DNA of 64,000 nt from Bostrychus sinensis (Eukaryota; Chordata; Actinopteri; Gobiiformes; Eleotridae): the NCBI GenBank assembly GCA_020698575.1, contig CM036245.1, positions 1,498,620 to 1,562,619 on the forward strand. Reading direction: 5' to 3'. Below the pieces are notes generated by a model that saw only the letters and a program-made list of their open reading frames with translations, searched no databases and was not told the DNA's origin. Positions 1 through 12,600 of the stretch are shown piece by piece. The translations under genes and the position numbers were made by a program. Numbering within the stretch: position 1 is the stretch's first letter; each line of letters begins with the position of its first letter.

Positions 1-1477
1 AGAGCCGCTCCCTCTGACCAACACTGTCATACAGGTGAGAGCCGCTCAGGTTAGAGCGGCTCCCTCTGACCAACACTGTCATACAGGTGAGAGCCGCTCA
101 GGTGAGAGCCGCTCCCTCTGACCAACACTGTCATACAGGTGAGAGCGGCTCCCTCTGACCAACACTGTCATACAGGTGAGAGCGGCTCCCTCTGACCAAC
201 ACTGTCATACAGGTGAGAGCGGCTCAGGTGAGAGCCGCTCCCTCTGACCAACACTGTCATACAGGTGAGAGCCGCTCAGGTGAGAGCCGCTCCCTCTGAC
301 CAACACTGTCATACAGGTGAGAGCCGCTCAGGTGAGAGCCGCTCAGGTGAGAGCCGCTCAGGTGAGAGCGGCTCCCTCTGACCAACACTGTCATACAGGT
401 GAGAGCGGCTCCCTCTGACCAACACTGTCATACAGGTGAGAGCCGCTCAGGTGAGAGCCGCTCAGGTGAGAGCCGCTCCCTCTGACCAACACTGTCATAC
501 AGGTGAGAGCCGCTCAGGTGAGAGCCGCTCCCTCTCACCAACACTGTCATACAGGTGAGAGCGGCTCCCTCTGACCAACACTGTCATACAGGTGAGAGCG
601 GCTCCCTCTGACGAACACTGTCATACAGGTGAGAGCGGCTCCCTCTGACCAACACTGTCATACAGGTGAGAGCCGCTCAGGTGAGAGCCGCTCCCTCTGA
701 CTAACACTGTCATACAGGTGAGAGCCGCTCAGGTGAGAGCCACTCCCTCTGACCAACACTGTCATACAGGTGAGAGCCGCTCAGGTGAGAGCCGCTCCCT
801 CTCACCAACACTGTCATACAGGTGAGAGCCGCTCAGGTGAGAGCCGCTCCCTCTGACCAACACTGTCATACAGGTGAGAGCGGCTCCCTCTGACCAACAC
901 TGTCATACAGGTGAGAGCCGCTCCCTCTGACCAACACTGTCATACAGGTGAGAGCGGCTCCCTCTGACCAACACTGTCATACAGGTGAGAGCCGCTCCCT
1001 CTCACCAACACTGTCATACAGGTGAGAGCCGCTCAGGTGAGAGCCGCTCCCTCTGACCAACACTGTCATACAGGTGAGAGCGGCTCCCTCTGACCAACAC
1101 TGTCATACAGGTGAGAGCGGCTCCCTCTGACCAACACTGTCATACAGGTGAGAGCCGCTCAGGTGAGAGCCGCTCCCTCTCACCAACACTGTCATACAGG
1201 TGAGAGCCGCTCAGGTGAGAGCCGCTCCCTCTGACCAACACTGTCATACAGGTGAGAGCGGCTCCCTCTGACCAACACTGTCATACAGGTGAGAGCCGCT
1301 CCCTCTGACCAACACTGTCATACAGGTGAGAGCCGCTCAGGTTAGAGCGGCTCCCTCTGACCAACACTGTCATACAGGTGAGAGCCGCTCAGGTGAGAGC
1401 GGCTCCCTCTAACCAACACTGTCATACAGGTGAGAGCCGCTCAGGTGAGAGCCGCTCAGGTGAGAGCTGCTCAGGTG
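1..1477 (+). repeat. Composite minisatellite carrying an exon end and splice donor in each unit
   Basis: About 31 copies of a unit of about 37 bp, reading CCCTCTGACCAACACTGTCA then TACAGGTGAGAGC, are interspersed with a shorter unit of about 15 bp (GAGCCGCTCAGGTGA). Each long unit contains TACAG followed by GTGAGA, a near-consensus 5' splice site. Read in the phase required by the next exon (3585), the unit encodes LPLTNTVIQ up to the donor. The array may therefore derive from the 3' end of an upstream exon of the exocyst-like gene; the copy at 1-33 or one left of the window could be the used exon. Variants are few (CTCACC for CTGACC, GTTAGA for GTGAGA). The array is directly visible; its exon origin is inference. 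Confidence 0.85.
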
Positions 1478-1868
1478 TGAGTGGAAGCATTTTGCTGTAG
1501 ACCTGTGTATGTGGAGTTTTTGTTTATCTACCGTTAGCCAGTGAACGTTTTTACGAACGTCTGTTAGAAGACTGAAAAATACCAAAAGGTGGGCGTGTCC
1601 AACTCAGGACACACTTCTGTTAACGTCGTTTAGCGAATGCTAACGTTAGCGGTAACAGAGCTAATTTTTAACACACACTCAGATAACGCACGACTGAAGA
1701 TAAAACCAAACTTAGACAGAGGAGGAACTTTTACCTGACGTTAGCAGCCAGAGAGCAGCGCTAGCCCTGGGACAGCAACTGTCACCGTGGGAACATCTGC
1801 GGGGGGCGTGTACCTTCAACAAGCTCGCTCCTGATTGGCTCTGCGGTTGCCATGAGAACACAGACTCA

Positions 1869-1905
<37 letters not shown>

Positions 1906-2199
1906 TAGATAGATAGATAGATATCTCCAAAGCTTCAGAGGCACAGAGTAACACTGTCCCAGCTTCAGCAGAGTTACACCCTGGGTTTTTGTTATACCAT
2001 GAGTACCCCTCTCACTCAGATGTAAAGAAGTGAACTTTATTTATTTACGTTGCACTTTTCACAGATAAAAAATGACAAAGTGCAGATAAAATAGAACACA
2101 GTGCCAGGAAAGAGAACTACAATGACATAAAAAGATAATAAAACCTACAAACCCAGTAAATAAAAGTGTCCTCAGCTGCTTTTATAAGGAGACAACAGG

Positions 2200-2280
<81 letters not shown>

Positions 2281-2449
2281 ACGGTCCACAGTCTGGTCCC
2301 CATGAGTTTTAACAGGTTTTTTGGAGCTTAAGGAGGTTTTGACTCTGATGTGGCGAGTATGGGGTCAGACGCTCTGAGATATGCAGGGGTCATATAAAAC
2401 AATGCCTTTGTTACTGCAAAGACATTGTTTACTTAAATAAATAAAAAAA
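1478..2449. other. Intron with simple repeats, no gene seen
   Basis: This is non-coding sequence inside the first visible intron. It contains a (CAGA)n then (TAGA)n microsatellite near 1867-1921 and a GGGACA hexamer array near 2190-2280. A short minus-strand reading frame over the microsatellite is an artefact of the repeat. I see no exon here. Confidence 0.6.
2190..2281 (+). repeat. (GGGACA)n hexanucleotide array
   Basis: About 15 uninterrupted copies of GGGACA/GACAGG, directly visible. It lies in an intron and has no interruption typical of an old array. Confidence 0.9.
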
Positions 2450-2455
2450 ATACTT

Positions 2456-2742
2456 TGGTAACACTTTAGTTTAGCGTCCACTTATAAACCATTAACTCAG
2501 TGCTTATTAGCATGCTAGTTTGTGGTTAAGTAGCTCTTAATTTCTAATAGTAAAGCAGCAATTATGAGCTTATTAAGAGAATTATGTTAGTTAGTTGCTA
2601 ATTAGTTGTAGAATATGTTCACACAGAATAAAGGATTAATAAATGTTTTATAATCACCAATTAAGAGCTAATTAACCACCAGCTAGCATAATTAGCACTT
2701 AGTTAATGGTTAATAGGTGGACCCTAAACTAAAGTGTTACCA
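2456..2742. mobile_element. Foldback MITE with ~70 bp terminal inverted repeats
   Basis: The left end reads TGGTAACACTTTAGTTTAG and the right end is its reverse complement, CTAAACTAAAGTGTTACCA. The inverted similarity continues for about 70 bp per arm with a few mismatches. ATACTT at 2450-2455 is repeated at 2743-2748, a likely target-site duplication. There is no coding capacity, so this is a non-autonomous element of unassigned superfamily. Confidence 0.75.
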
Positions 2743-2786
2743 ATACTTTAAATAATTATAAAAAAATAATCTGCTTTCTTCTATAA

Positions 2787-3210
2787 CAGTGGTTCCCAAA
2801 GTGGGGTCCGGGGCCCCCTGGGGGCCCGCAAAGGTACTACAGGGGGGCCCCAAGAGACTGTCTATATTTCAATTTCAATTTGAATTTATTATATATTTTT
2901 TTTATTATTATTATTTCAGACACATGGTTTTGGTTCATAAAAACAAATAAAACATACAAAAATATAAAAAGTCAATGAAAATATTAATATTAAGTACCAT
3001 AAAAAAAACATTTGAAATTAATTACAGTTGTATACTTGTTTTAAAATATTACTTTAAAACAACTTAATGTTTTTATAAAAAAAAAAAAAAAACATATGGA
3101 GAAAAACATGGCAGAGTCTTTTGAATAGAGGGAAGTTTTATCGTTGGGGGTCCGCGAGGGATTTTTGGAAATTTAAGGGGCCACGACCGTCCTGACTTTG
3201 GGAATGGCTG
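2787..3210. mobile_element. hAT/Charlie-like non-autonomous element
   Basis: It starts CAGTGGTTCCCAAAGTGGGG and ends with an imperfect inverse, ACTTTGGGAATGGCTG. Such ends are typical of hAT (Charlie-like) elements. A related, shorter copy lies at 57248-57416 and a right-end fragment near 21380-21412. The interior is AT-rich and has no transposase reading frame. I could not find a clean 8-bp target duplication for this copy. Confidence 0.6.
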
Positions 3211-3584
3211 CACTAAAATAACAAAATAAACTAGTATTTTATTTACTTATTTTACTGTATAATTTTTGTAAAAAAAAAAAACAACTTAAAATTGTAAATA
3301 AATATCATCATCTTAAACACATAATAAATTTACCACAAAGAAAAATCTAAAAGCTAATAAACCAAAAAATAAATAAATAAATAACAATAATAATAATAAT
3401 AATAATAGTAATAAATAGGCCCTGCGTCATCTCTGGGGGCTCGGGCCTAATATTAATATATTTGCATTTTTTTTTTTTTATCTCAGAAATAAATTATAAG
3501 ATAACTCCATGTACCCGTAAAGGTCGCGTCCCCAGGTTGGGAAGCCCTGCCCCAGGTCTAACCCAGTACTTGCTGTGTTCTCAG

Positions 3585-3685
3585 AGACTGCAGCAGGACT
3601 TGGACCGCTCTGCCTCGGTGAACCACAGCCTCGGCTCCAGAGTGGCCCACTGCAGTTTGAACGGACTCGCCGACTTCTTCTACAG
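3585..3685 (+). CDS. exocyst 3-like, visible exon 1
   Basis: The acceptor is gtgttctcag and the donor TACAG/gtacag. The exon reads RLQQDLDRSASVNHSLG and on to NGLADFFY, with phase 0 at the start and phase 2 at the end. It follows a 2-kb repeat-rich intron. The next intron is only 88 bp. Confidence 0.8.
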
Positions 3686-6600
3686 GTACAGACCAAAACC
3701 CGGGTCTCTGGAGACCGGACCTGGACTCGGACCTGGGTTTGGGCCGGGTCCTGACTCGTGTCTCTCGTTGTAGTTTCCAGCGGAAGGTGGAGCTGTTCCA
3801 TGAGGGAATGCAGAGCGGGATGTTCGGAGACAACGAGGACGGATACGTGTCCAAAACCATCGCCCAGGTCAACTGCTGTCCCCCGTTCAGGTGAAGACCA
3901 CGGACTGGGTTTAGTCCTGGTTTAGAGCTGGTTTAGACCTGGTTTAGACCTGGTTTAGAGCTGGTTTAGACCTGGTTTAGTCCTGGTTTAGAGCTGGTTT
4001 AGTCCTGGTTTAGACCTGGTTTAGACCTGGTTTAGAGCTGGTTTAGACCAGGTTTAGTCCTGGTTTAGTCCTGCTTTAGTCCTGGTTTAGTCCTGGTTTG
4101 GACCTGGTTTAGAGCTGGTTTAATCCTGGTTTAGACCTGGTTTAGTCCTGGTTTAGACCTGGTTTAGACCTGGTTTAGAGCTGGTTTAGTCCTGGTTTAG
4201 AGCTGGTTTAGACCTGGTTTAGACCTGGTTTAGACCTGGTTTAGAGCTGGTTTAGTCCTGGTTTAGACCTGGTTTAGACCTGGTTTAGACCTGGTTTAGA
4301 GCTGGTTTAGTCCTGGTTTAGTCCTGGTTTAGAGCTGGTTTAGAGCTGGTTTAGAGCTGGTTTAGTCCTGGTTTAGTCCTGGTTTAGAGCTGGTTTAGTC
4401 CTGGTTTAGTCCTGGTTTAGAGCTGGTTTAGAGCTGGTTTAGTCCTGGTTTAGTCCTGGTTTAGAGCTGGTTTAGAGCTGGTTTAGACCTGGTTTAGACC
4501 TGGTTTAGACCTGGTTTAGAGCTGGTTTAGTCCTGGTTTAGACCTGGTTTAGACCTGGTTTAGAGCTGGTTTAGACCTGGTTTAGAGCTGGTTTAGTCCT
4601 GGTTTAGACCTGGTTTAGTCCTGGTTTAGACCTGGTTTAGAGCTGGTTTAGTCCTGGTTTAGTCCTGGTTTAGAGCTGGTTTAGAGCTGGTTTAGAGCTG
4701 GTTTAGTCCTGGTTTAGAGCTGGTTTAGTCCTGGTTTAGTCCTGGTTTAGAGCTGGTTTAGAGCTGGTTTAGTCCTGGTTTAGACCTGGTTTAGACCTGG
4801 TTTAGACCTGGTTTAGAGCTGGTTTAGTCCTGGTTTAGTCCTGGTTTAGAGCTGGTTTAGAGCTGGTTTAGTCCTGGTTTAGTCCTGGTTTAGAGCTGGT
4901 TTAGAGCTGGTTTAGAGCTGGTTTAGTCCTGGTTTAGTCCTGGTTTAGAGCTGGTTTAGTCCTGGTTTAGTCCTGGTTTAGTCCTGGTTTGGACCTGGTT
5001 TAGAGCTGGTTTAATCCTGGTTTAGACCTGGTTTAGTCCTGGTTTAGACCTGGTTTAGACCTGGTTTAGAGCTGGTTTAGTCCTGGTTTAGAGCTGGTTT
5101 AGACCTGGTTTAGACCTGGTTTAGACCTGGTTTAGAGCTGGTTTAGTCCTGGTTTAGACCTGGTTTAGACCTGGTTTAGACCTGGTTTAGAGCTGGTTTA
5201 GTCCTGGTTTAGTCCTGGTTTAGAGCTGGTTTAGAGCTGGTTTAGAGCTGGTTTAGTCCTGGTTTAGTCCTGGTTTAGAGCTGGTTTAGTCCTGGTTTAG
5301 TCCTGGTTTAGAGCTGGTTTAGAGCTGGTTTAGTCCTGGTTTAGACCTGGTTTAGACCTGGTTTAGAGCTGGTTTAGAGCTGGTTTAGACCTGGTTTAGA
5401 CCTGGTTTAGACCTGGTTTAGTTCTGGTTTAGTCCTGGTTTAGTCCTGGTTTAGACCTGGTTTAGTCCTGGTTTAGTCCTGGTTTAGACCTGGTTTAGAG
5501 CTGGTTTAGTCCTGGTTTAGTCCTGGTTTAGAGCTGGTTTAGAGCTGGTTTAGTCCTGGTTTAGACCTGGTTTAGACCTGGTTTAGAGCTGGTTTAGAGC
5601 TGGTTTAGTTCTGGTTTAGTCCTGGTTTAGTCCTGGTTTAGACCTGGTTTAGTCCTGGTTTAGTCCTGGTTTAGTCCTGGTTTAGACCTGGTTTAGAGCT
5701 GGTTTAGTCCTGGTTTACTCTTGGTTTAGAGCTGGTTTAGTCCTGGTTTAGTCCTGGTTTAGAGCTGGTTTAGAGCTGGTTTAGACCTGGTTTAGACCTG
5801 GTTTAGACCTGGTTTAGAGCTGGTTTAGACCTGGTTTAGACCTGGTTTAGACCTGGTTTAGAGCTGGTTTAGACCTGGTTTAGAGCTGGTTTAGTCCTGG
5901 TTTAGACCTGGTTTAGTCCTGGTTTAGACCTGGTTTAGAGCTGGTTTAGTCCTGGTTTAGTCCTGGTTTAGAGCTGGTTTAGAGCTGGTTTAGAGCTGGT
6001 TTAGTCCTGGTTTAGAGCTGGTTTAGTCCTGGTTTAGTCCTGGTTTAGAGCTGGTTTAGAGCTGGTTTAGTCCTGGTTTAGACCTGGTTTAGACCTGGTT
6101 TAGACCTGGTTTAGAGCTGGTTTAGTCCTGGTTTAGTCCTGGTTTAGAGCTGGTTTAGAGCTGGTTTAGAGCTGGTTTAGTCCTGGTGTAGTCCTGGTTT
6201 AGAGCTGGTTTAGAGCTGGTTTAGAGCTGGTTTAGTCCTGGTTTAGTCCTGGTTTAGAGCTGGTTTAGTCCTGGTTTAGTCCTGGTTTAGTCCTGGTTTG
6301 GACCTGGTTTAGAGCTGGTTTAATCCTGGTTTAGACCTGGTTTAGTCCTGGTTTAGACCTGGTTTAGACCTGGTTTAGAGCTGGTTTAGTCCTGGTTTAG
6401 AGCTGGTTTAGACCTGGTTTAGACCTGGTTTAGACCTGGTTTAGAGCTGGTTTAGTCCTGGTTTAGACCTGGTTTAGACCTGGTTTAGACCTGGTTTAGA
6501 GCTGGTTTAGTCCTGGTTTAGTCCTGGTTTAGAGCTGGTTTAGAGCTGGTTTAGAGCTGGTTTAGTCCTGGTTTAGTCCTGGTTTAGAGCTGGTTTAGTC

Positions 6601-9600
6601 CTGGTTTAGTCCTGGTTTAGAGCTGGTTTAGAGCTGGTTTAGTCCTGGTTTAGACCTGGTTTAGAGCTGGTTTAGAGCTGGTTTAGACCTGGTTTAGACC
6701 TGGTTTAGACCTGGTTTAGTTCTGGTTTAGTCCTGGTTTAGTCCTGGTTTAGACCTGGTTTAGTCCTGGTTTAGTCCTGGTTTAGTCCTGGTTTAGACCT
6801 GGTTTAGAGCTGGTTTAGTCCTGGTTTACTCCTGGTTTAGAGCTGGTTTAGTCCTGGTTTAGTCCTGGTTTAGAGCTGGTTTAGAGCTGCTTTAGACCTG
6901 GTTTAGACCTGGTTTAGACCTGGTTTAGAGCTGGTTTAGTCCTGGTTTAGACCTGGTTTAGACCTGGTTTAGAGCTGGTTTAGACCTGGTTTAGAGCTGG
7001 TTTAGTCCTGGTTTATTTCTGGTTTAGTCCTGGTTTAGACCTGGTTTAGAGCTGGTTTAGTCCTGGTTTAGTCCTGGTTTAGAGCTGGTTTAGACCTGGT
7101 TTAGACCTGGTTTAGACCTGGTTTAGAGCTGGTTTAGTCCTGGTTTAGACCTGGTTTAGACCTGGTTTAGACCTGGTTTAGAGCTGGTTTAGTCCTGGTT
7201 TAGTCCTGGTTTAGAGCTGGTTTAGAGCTGGTTTAGAGCTGGTTTAGTCCTGGTTTAGTCCTGGTTTAGAGCTGGTTTAGTCCTGGTTTAGTCCTGGTTT
7301 AGAGCTGGTTTAGAGCTGGTTTAGTCCTGGTTTAGACCTGGTTTAGACCTGGTTTAGAGCTGGTTTAGAGCTGGTTTAGACCTGGTTTAGACCTGGTTTA
7401 GACCTGGTTTAGTTCTGGTTTAGTCCTGGTTTAGTCCTGGTTTAGACCTGGTTTAGTCCTGGTTTAGTCCTGGTTTAGTCCTGGTTTAGACCTGGTTTAG
7501 AGCTGGTTTAGTCCTGGTTTACTCCTGGTTTAGAGCTGGTTTAGTCCTGGTTTAGTCCTGGTTTAGAGCTGGTTTAGAGCTGGTTTAGACCTGGTTTAGA
7601 CCTGGTTTAGTCCTGGTTTAGTCCTGGTTTAGTCCTGGTTTAGACCTGGTTTAGAGCTGGTTTAGTCCTGGTTTACTCCTGGTTTAGAGCTGGTTTAGTC
7701 CTGGTTTAGTCCTGGTTTAGAGCTGGTTTAGAGCTGGTTTAGACCTGGTTTAGACCTGGTTTAGACCTGGTTTAGAGCTGGTTTAGTCCTGGTTTAGACC
7801 TGGTTTAGACCTGGTTTAGAGCTGGTTTAGACCTGGTTTAGAGCTGGTTTAGTCCTGGTTTAGACCTGGTTTAGTCCTGGTTTAGACCTGGTTTAGAGCT
7901 GGTTTAGTCCTGGTTTAGTCCTGGTTTAGAGCTGGTTTAGACCTGGTTTAGACCTGGTTTAGACCTGGTTTAGAGCTGGTTTAGTCCTGGTTTAGACCTG
8001 GTTTAGACCTGGTTTAGACCTGGTTTAGAGCTGGTTTAGTCCTGGTTTAGTCCTGGTTTAGAGCTGGTTTAGAGCTGGTTTAGTCCTGGTTTAGTCCTGG
8101 TTTAGAGCTGGTTTAATCCTGGTTTAGTCCTGGTTTAGAGCTGGTTTAGAGCTGGTTTAGTCCTGGTTTAGACCTGGTTTAGACCTGGTTTAGAGCTGGT
8201 TTAGAGCTGGTTTAGACCTGGTTTAGACCTGGTTTAGACCTGGTTTAGTTCTGGTTTAGTCCTGGTTTAGTCCTGGTTTAGACCTGGTTTAGTCCTGGTT
8301 TAGTCCTGGTTTAGTCCTGGTTTAGACCTGGTTTAGAGCTGGTTTAGTCCTGGTTTACTCCTGGTTTAGAGCTGGTTTAGTCCTGGTTTAGTCCTGGTTT
8401 AGAGCTGGTTTAGAGCTGGTTTAGACCTGGTTTAGACCTGGTTTAGTCCTGGTTTAGTCCTGGTTTAGTCCTGGTTTAGACCTGGTTTAGAGCTGGTTTA
8501 GTCCTGGTTTACTCCTGGTTTAGAGCTGGTTTAGTCCTGGTTTAGTCCTGGTTTAGAGCTGGTTTAGAGCTGGTTTAGACCTGGTTTAGACCTGGTTTAG
8601 ACCTGGTTTAGAGCTGGTTTAGACCTGGTTTAGAGCTGGTTTAGTCCTGGTTTAGACCTGGTTTAGACCTGGTTTAGAGCTGGTTTAGACCTGGTTTAGA
8701 GCTGGTTTAGTCCTGGTTTAGACCTGGTTTAGTCCTGGTTTAGACCTGGTTTAGAGCTGGTTTAGTCCTGGTTTAGAGCTGGTTTAGACCTGGTTTAGAC
8801 CTGGTTTAGACCTGGTTTAGAGCTGGTTTAGTCCTGGTTTAGACCTGGTTTAGACCTGGTTTAGACCTGGTTTAGAGCTGGTTTAGTCCTGGTTTAGTCC
8901 TGGTTTAGAGCTGGTTTAGAGCTGGTTTAGAGCTGGTTTAGTCCTGGTTTAGTCCTGGTTTAGAGCTGGTTTAGTCCTGGTTTAGTCCTGGTTTAGAGCT
9001 GGTTTAGAGCTGGTTTAGTCCTGGTTTAGACCTGGTTTAGACCTGGTTTAGAGCTGGTTTAGAGCTGGTTTAGACCTGGTTTAGACCTGGTTTAGACCTG
9101 GTTTAGTTCTGGTTTAGTCCTGGTTTAGTCCTGGTTTAGACCTGGTTTAGTCCTGGTTTAGTCCTGGTTTAGTCCTGGTTTAGACCTGGTTTAGAGCTGG
9201 TTTAGTCCTGGTTTACTCCTGGTTTAGAGCTGGTTTAGTCCTGGTTTAGTCCTGGTTTAGAGCTGGTTTAGAGCTGGTTTAGACCTGGTTTAGACCTGGT
9301 TTAGTCCTGGTTTAGTCTTGGTTTAGTCCTGGTTTAGACCTGGTTTAGAGCTGGTTTAGTCCTGGTTTACTCCTGGTTTAGAGCTGGTTTAGTCCTGGTT
9401 TAGTCCTGGTTTAGAGCTGGTTTAGAGCTGGTTTAGACCTGGTTTAGACCTGGTTTAGACCTGGTTTAGAGCTGGTTTAGTCCTGGTTTAGACCTGGTTT
9501 AGACCTGGTTTAGAGCTGGTTTAGACCTGGTTTAGAGCTGGTTTAGTCCTGGTTTAGACCTGGTTTAGTCCTGGTTTAGACCTGGTTTAGAGCTGGTTTA

Positions 9601-12600
9601 GTCCTGGTTTAGTCCTGGTTTAGAGCTGGTTTAGACCTGGTTTAGACCTGGTTTAGACCTGGTTTAGAGCTGGTTTAGTCCTGGTTTAGATCTGGTTTAG
9701 ACCTGGTTTAGACCTGGTTTAGAGCTGGTTTAGTCCTGGTTTAGTCCTGGTTTAGAGCTGGTTTAGAGCTGGTTTAGTCCTGGTTTAGTCCTGGTTTAGA
9801 GCTGGTTTAGTCCTGGTTTAGTCCTGGTTTAGAGCTGGTTTAGAGCTGGTTTAGAGCTGGTTTAGTCCTGGTTTAGACCTGGTTTAGACCTGGTTTAGAG
9901 CTGGTTTAGAGCTGGTTTAGACCTGGTTTAGACCTGGTTTAGACCTGGTTTAGTTCTGGTTTAGTCCTGGTTTAGTCCTGGTTTAGACCTGGTTTAGTCC
10001 TGGTTTAGTCCTGGTTTAGTCCTGGTTTAGACCTGGTTTAGAGCTGGTTTAGTCCTGGTTTACTCCTGGTTTAGAGCTGGTTTAGTCCTGGTTTAGTCCT
10101 GGTTTAGAGCTGGTTTAGAGCTGGTTTAGACCTGGTTTAGACCTGGTTTAGTCCTGGTTTAGTCCTGGTTTAGTCCTGGTTTAGACCTGGTTTAGAGCTG
10201 GTTTAGTCCTGGTTTACTCCTGGTTTAGAGCTGGTTTAGTCCTGGTTTAGTCCTGGTTTAGAGCTGGTTTAGAGCTGGTTTAGACCTGGTTTAGACCTGG
10301 TTTAGACCTGGTTTAGAGCTGGTTTAGTCCTGGTTTAGACCTGGTTTAGACCTGGTTTAGAGCTGGTTTAGACCTGGTTTAGAGCTGGTTTAGTCCTGGT
10401 TTAGACCTGGTTTAGTCCTGGTTTAGTCCTGGTTTAGTCCTGGTTTAGAGCTGGTTTAGACCTGGTTTAGACCTGGTTTAGACCTGGTTTAGAGCTGGTT
10501 TAGTCCTGGTTTAGACCTGGTTTAGACCTGGTTTAGAGCTGGTTTAGTCCTGGTTTAGTCCTGGTTTAGAGCTGGTTTAGAGCTGGTTTAGAGCTGGTTT
10601 AGTCCTGGTTTAGTCCTGGTTTAGAGCTGGTTTAGTCCTGGTTTAGTCCTGGTTTAGAGCTTGTTTAGAGCTGGTTTAGTCCTGGTTTAGACCTGGTTTA
10701 GACCTGGTTTAGAGCTGGTTTAGAGCTGGTTTAGACCTGGTTTAGACCTGGTTTAGACCTGGTTTAGTTCTGGTTTAGTCCTGGTTTAGTCCTGGTTTAG
10801 ACCTGGTTTAGTCCTGGTTTAGTCCTGGTTTAGTCCTGGTTTAGACCTGGTTTAGAGCTGGTTTAGTCCTGGTTTACTCCTGGTTTAGAGCTGGTTTAGT
10901 CCTGGTTTAGTCCTGGTTTAGAGCTGGTTTAGAGCTGGTTTAGACCTGGTTTAGACCTGGTTTAGTCCTGGTTTAGTCCTGGTTTAGTCCTGGTTTAGAC
11001 CTGGTTTAGAGCTGGTTTAGTCCTGGTTTACTCCTGGTTTAGAGCTGGTTTAGTCCTGGTTTAGTCCTGGTTTAGAGCTGGTTTAGAGCTGGTTTAGACC
11101 TGGTTTAGACCTGGTTTAGACCTGGTTTAGAGCTGGTTTAGTCCTGGTTTAGACCTGGTTTAGACCTGGTTTAGAGCTGGTTTAGACCTGGTTTAGAGCT
11201 GGTTTAGTCCTGGTTTAGACCTGGTTTAGTCCTGGTTTAGACCTGGTTTAGAGCTGGTTTAGTCCTGGTTTAGTCCTGGTTTAGAGCTGGTTTAGACCTG
11301 GTTTAGACCTGGTTTAGACCTGGTTTAGAGCTGGTTTAGTCCTGTTTTAGACCTGGTTTAGACCTGGTTTAGACCTGGTTTAGAGCTGGTTTAGTCCTGG
11401 TTTAGTCCTGGTTTAGAGCTGGTTTAGAGCTGGTTTAGAGCTGGTTTAGTCCTGGTTTAGTCCTGGTTTAGAGCTGGTTTAGTCCTGGTTTAGTCCTGGT
11501 TTAGAGCTGGTTTAGAGCTGGTTTAGTCCTGGTTTAGACCTGGTTTAGACCTGGTTTAGAGCTGGTTTAGAGCTGGTTTAGACCTGGTTTAGACCTGGTT
11601 TAGACCTGGTTTAGTTCTGGTTTAGTCCTGGTTTAGTCCTGGTTTAGACCTGGTTTAGTCCTGGTTTAGTCCTGGTTTAGTCCTGGTTTAGACCTGGTTT
11701 AGAGCTGGTTTAGTCCTGGTTTACTCCTGGTTTAGAGCTGGTTTAGTCCTGGTTTAGTCCTGGTTTAGAGCTGGTTTAGAGCTGGTTTAGACCTGGTTTA
11801 GACCTGGTTTAGTCCTGGTTTAGTCCTGGTTTAGACCTGGTTTAGAGCTGGTTTAGTCCTGGTTTACTCCTGGTTTAGAGCTGGTTTAGTCCTGGTTTAG
11901 TCCTGGTTTAGAGCTGGTTTAGAGCTGGTTTAGACCTGGTTTAGAGCTGGTTTAGACCTGGTTTAGACCTGGTTTAGAGCTGGTTTAGACCTGGTTTAGA
12001 GCTGGTTTAGTCCTGGTTTAGACCTGGTTTAGACCTGGTTTAGAGCTGGTTTAGACCTGGTTTAGAGCTGGTTTAGTCCTGGTTTAGACCTGGTTTAGTC
12101 CTGGTTTAGACCTGGTTTAGAGCTGGTTTAGTCCTGGTTTAGTCCTGGTTTAGAGCTGGTTTAGAGCTGGTTTAGACCTGGTTTAGACCTGGTTTAGAGC
12201 TGGTTTAGTCCTGGTTTAGACCTGGTTTAGACCTGGTTTAGACCTGGTTTAGAGCTGGTTTAGTCCTGGTTTAGTCCTGGTTTAGAGCTGGTTTAGAGCT
12301 GGTTTAGAGCTGGTTTAGTCCTGGTTTAGTCCTGGTTTAGAGCTGGTTTAGTCCTGGTTTAGTCCTGGTTTAGAGCTGGTTTAGTCCTGGTTTAGACCTG
12401 GTTTAGACCTGGTTTAGAGCTGGTTTAGAGCTGGTTTAGACCTGGTTTAGACCTGGTTTAGACCTGGTTTAGTTCTGGTTTAGTCCTGGTTTAGTCCTGG
12501 TTTAGACCTGGTTTAGTCCTGGTTTAGTCCTGGTTTAGTCCTGGTTTAGACCTGGTTTAGAGCTGGTTTAGTCCTGGTTTACTCCTGGTTTAGAGCTGGT

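Noticed and set aside
1..1477. CRISPR-like spaced repeat
   Set aside because: The DNA is eukaryotic, the units are contiguous with no unique spacers, and the short and long units are variants of one repeat.
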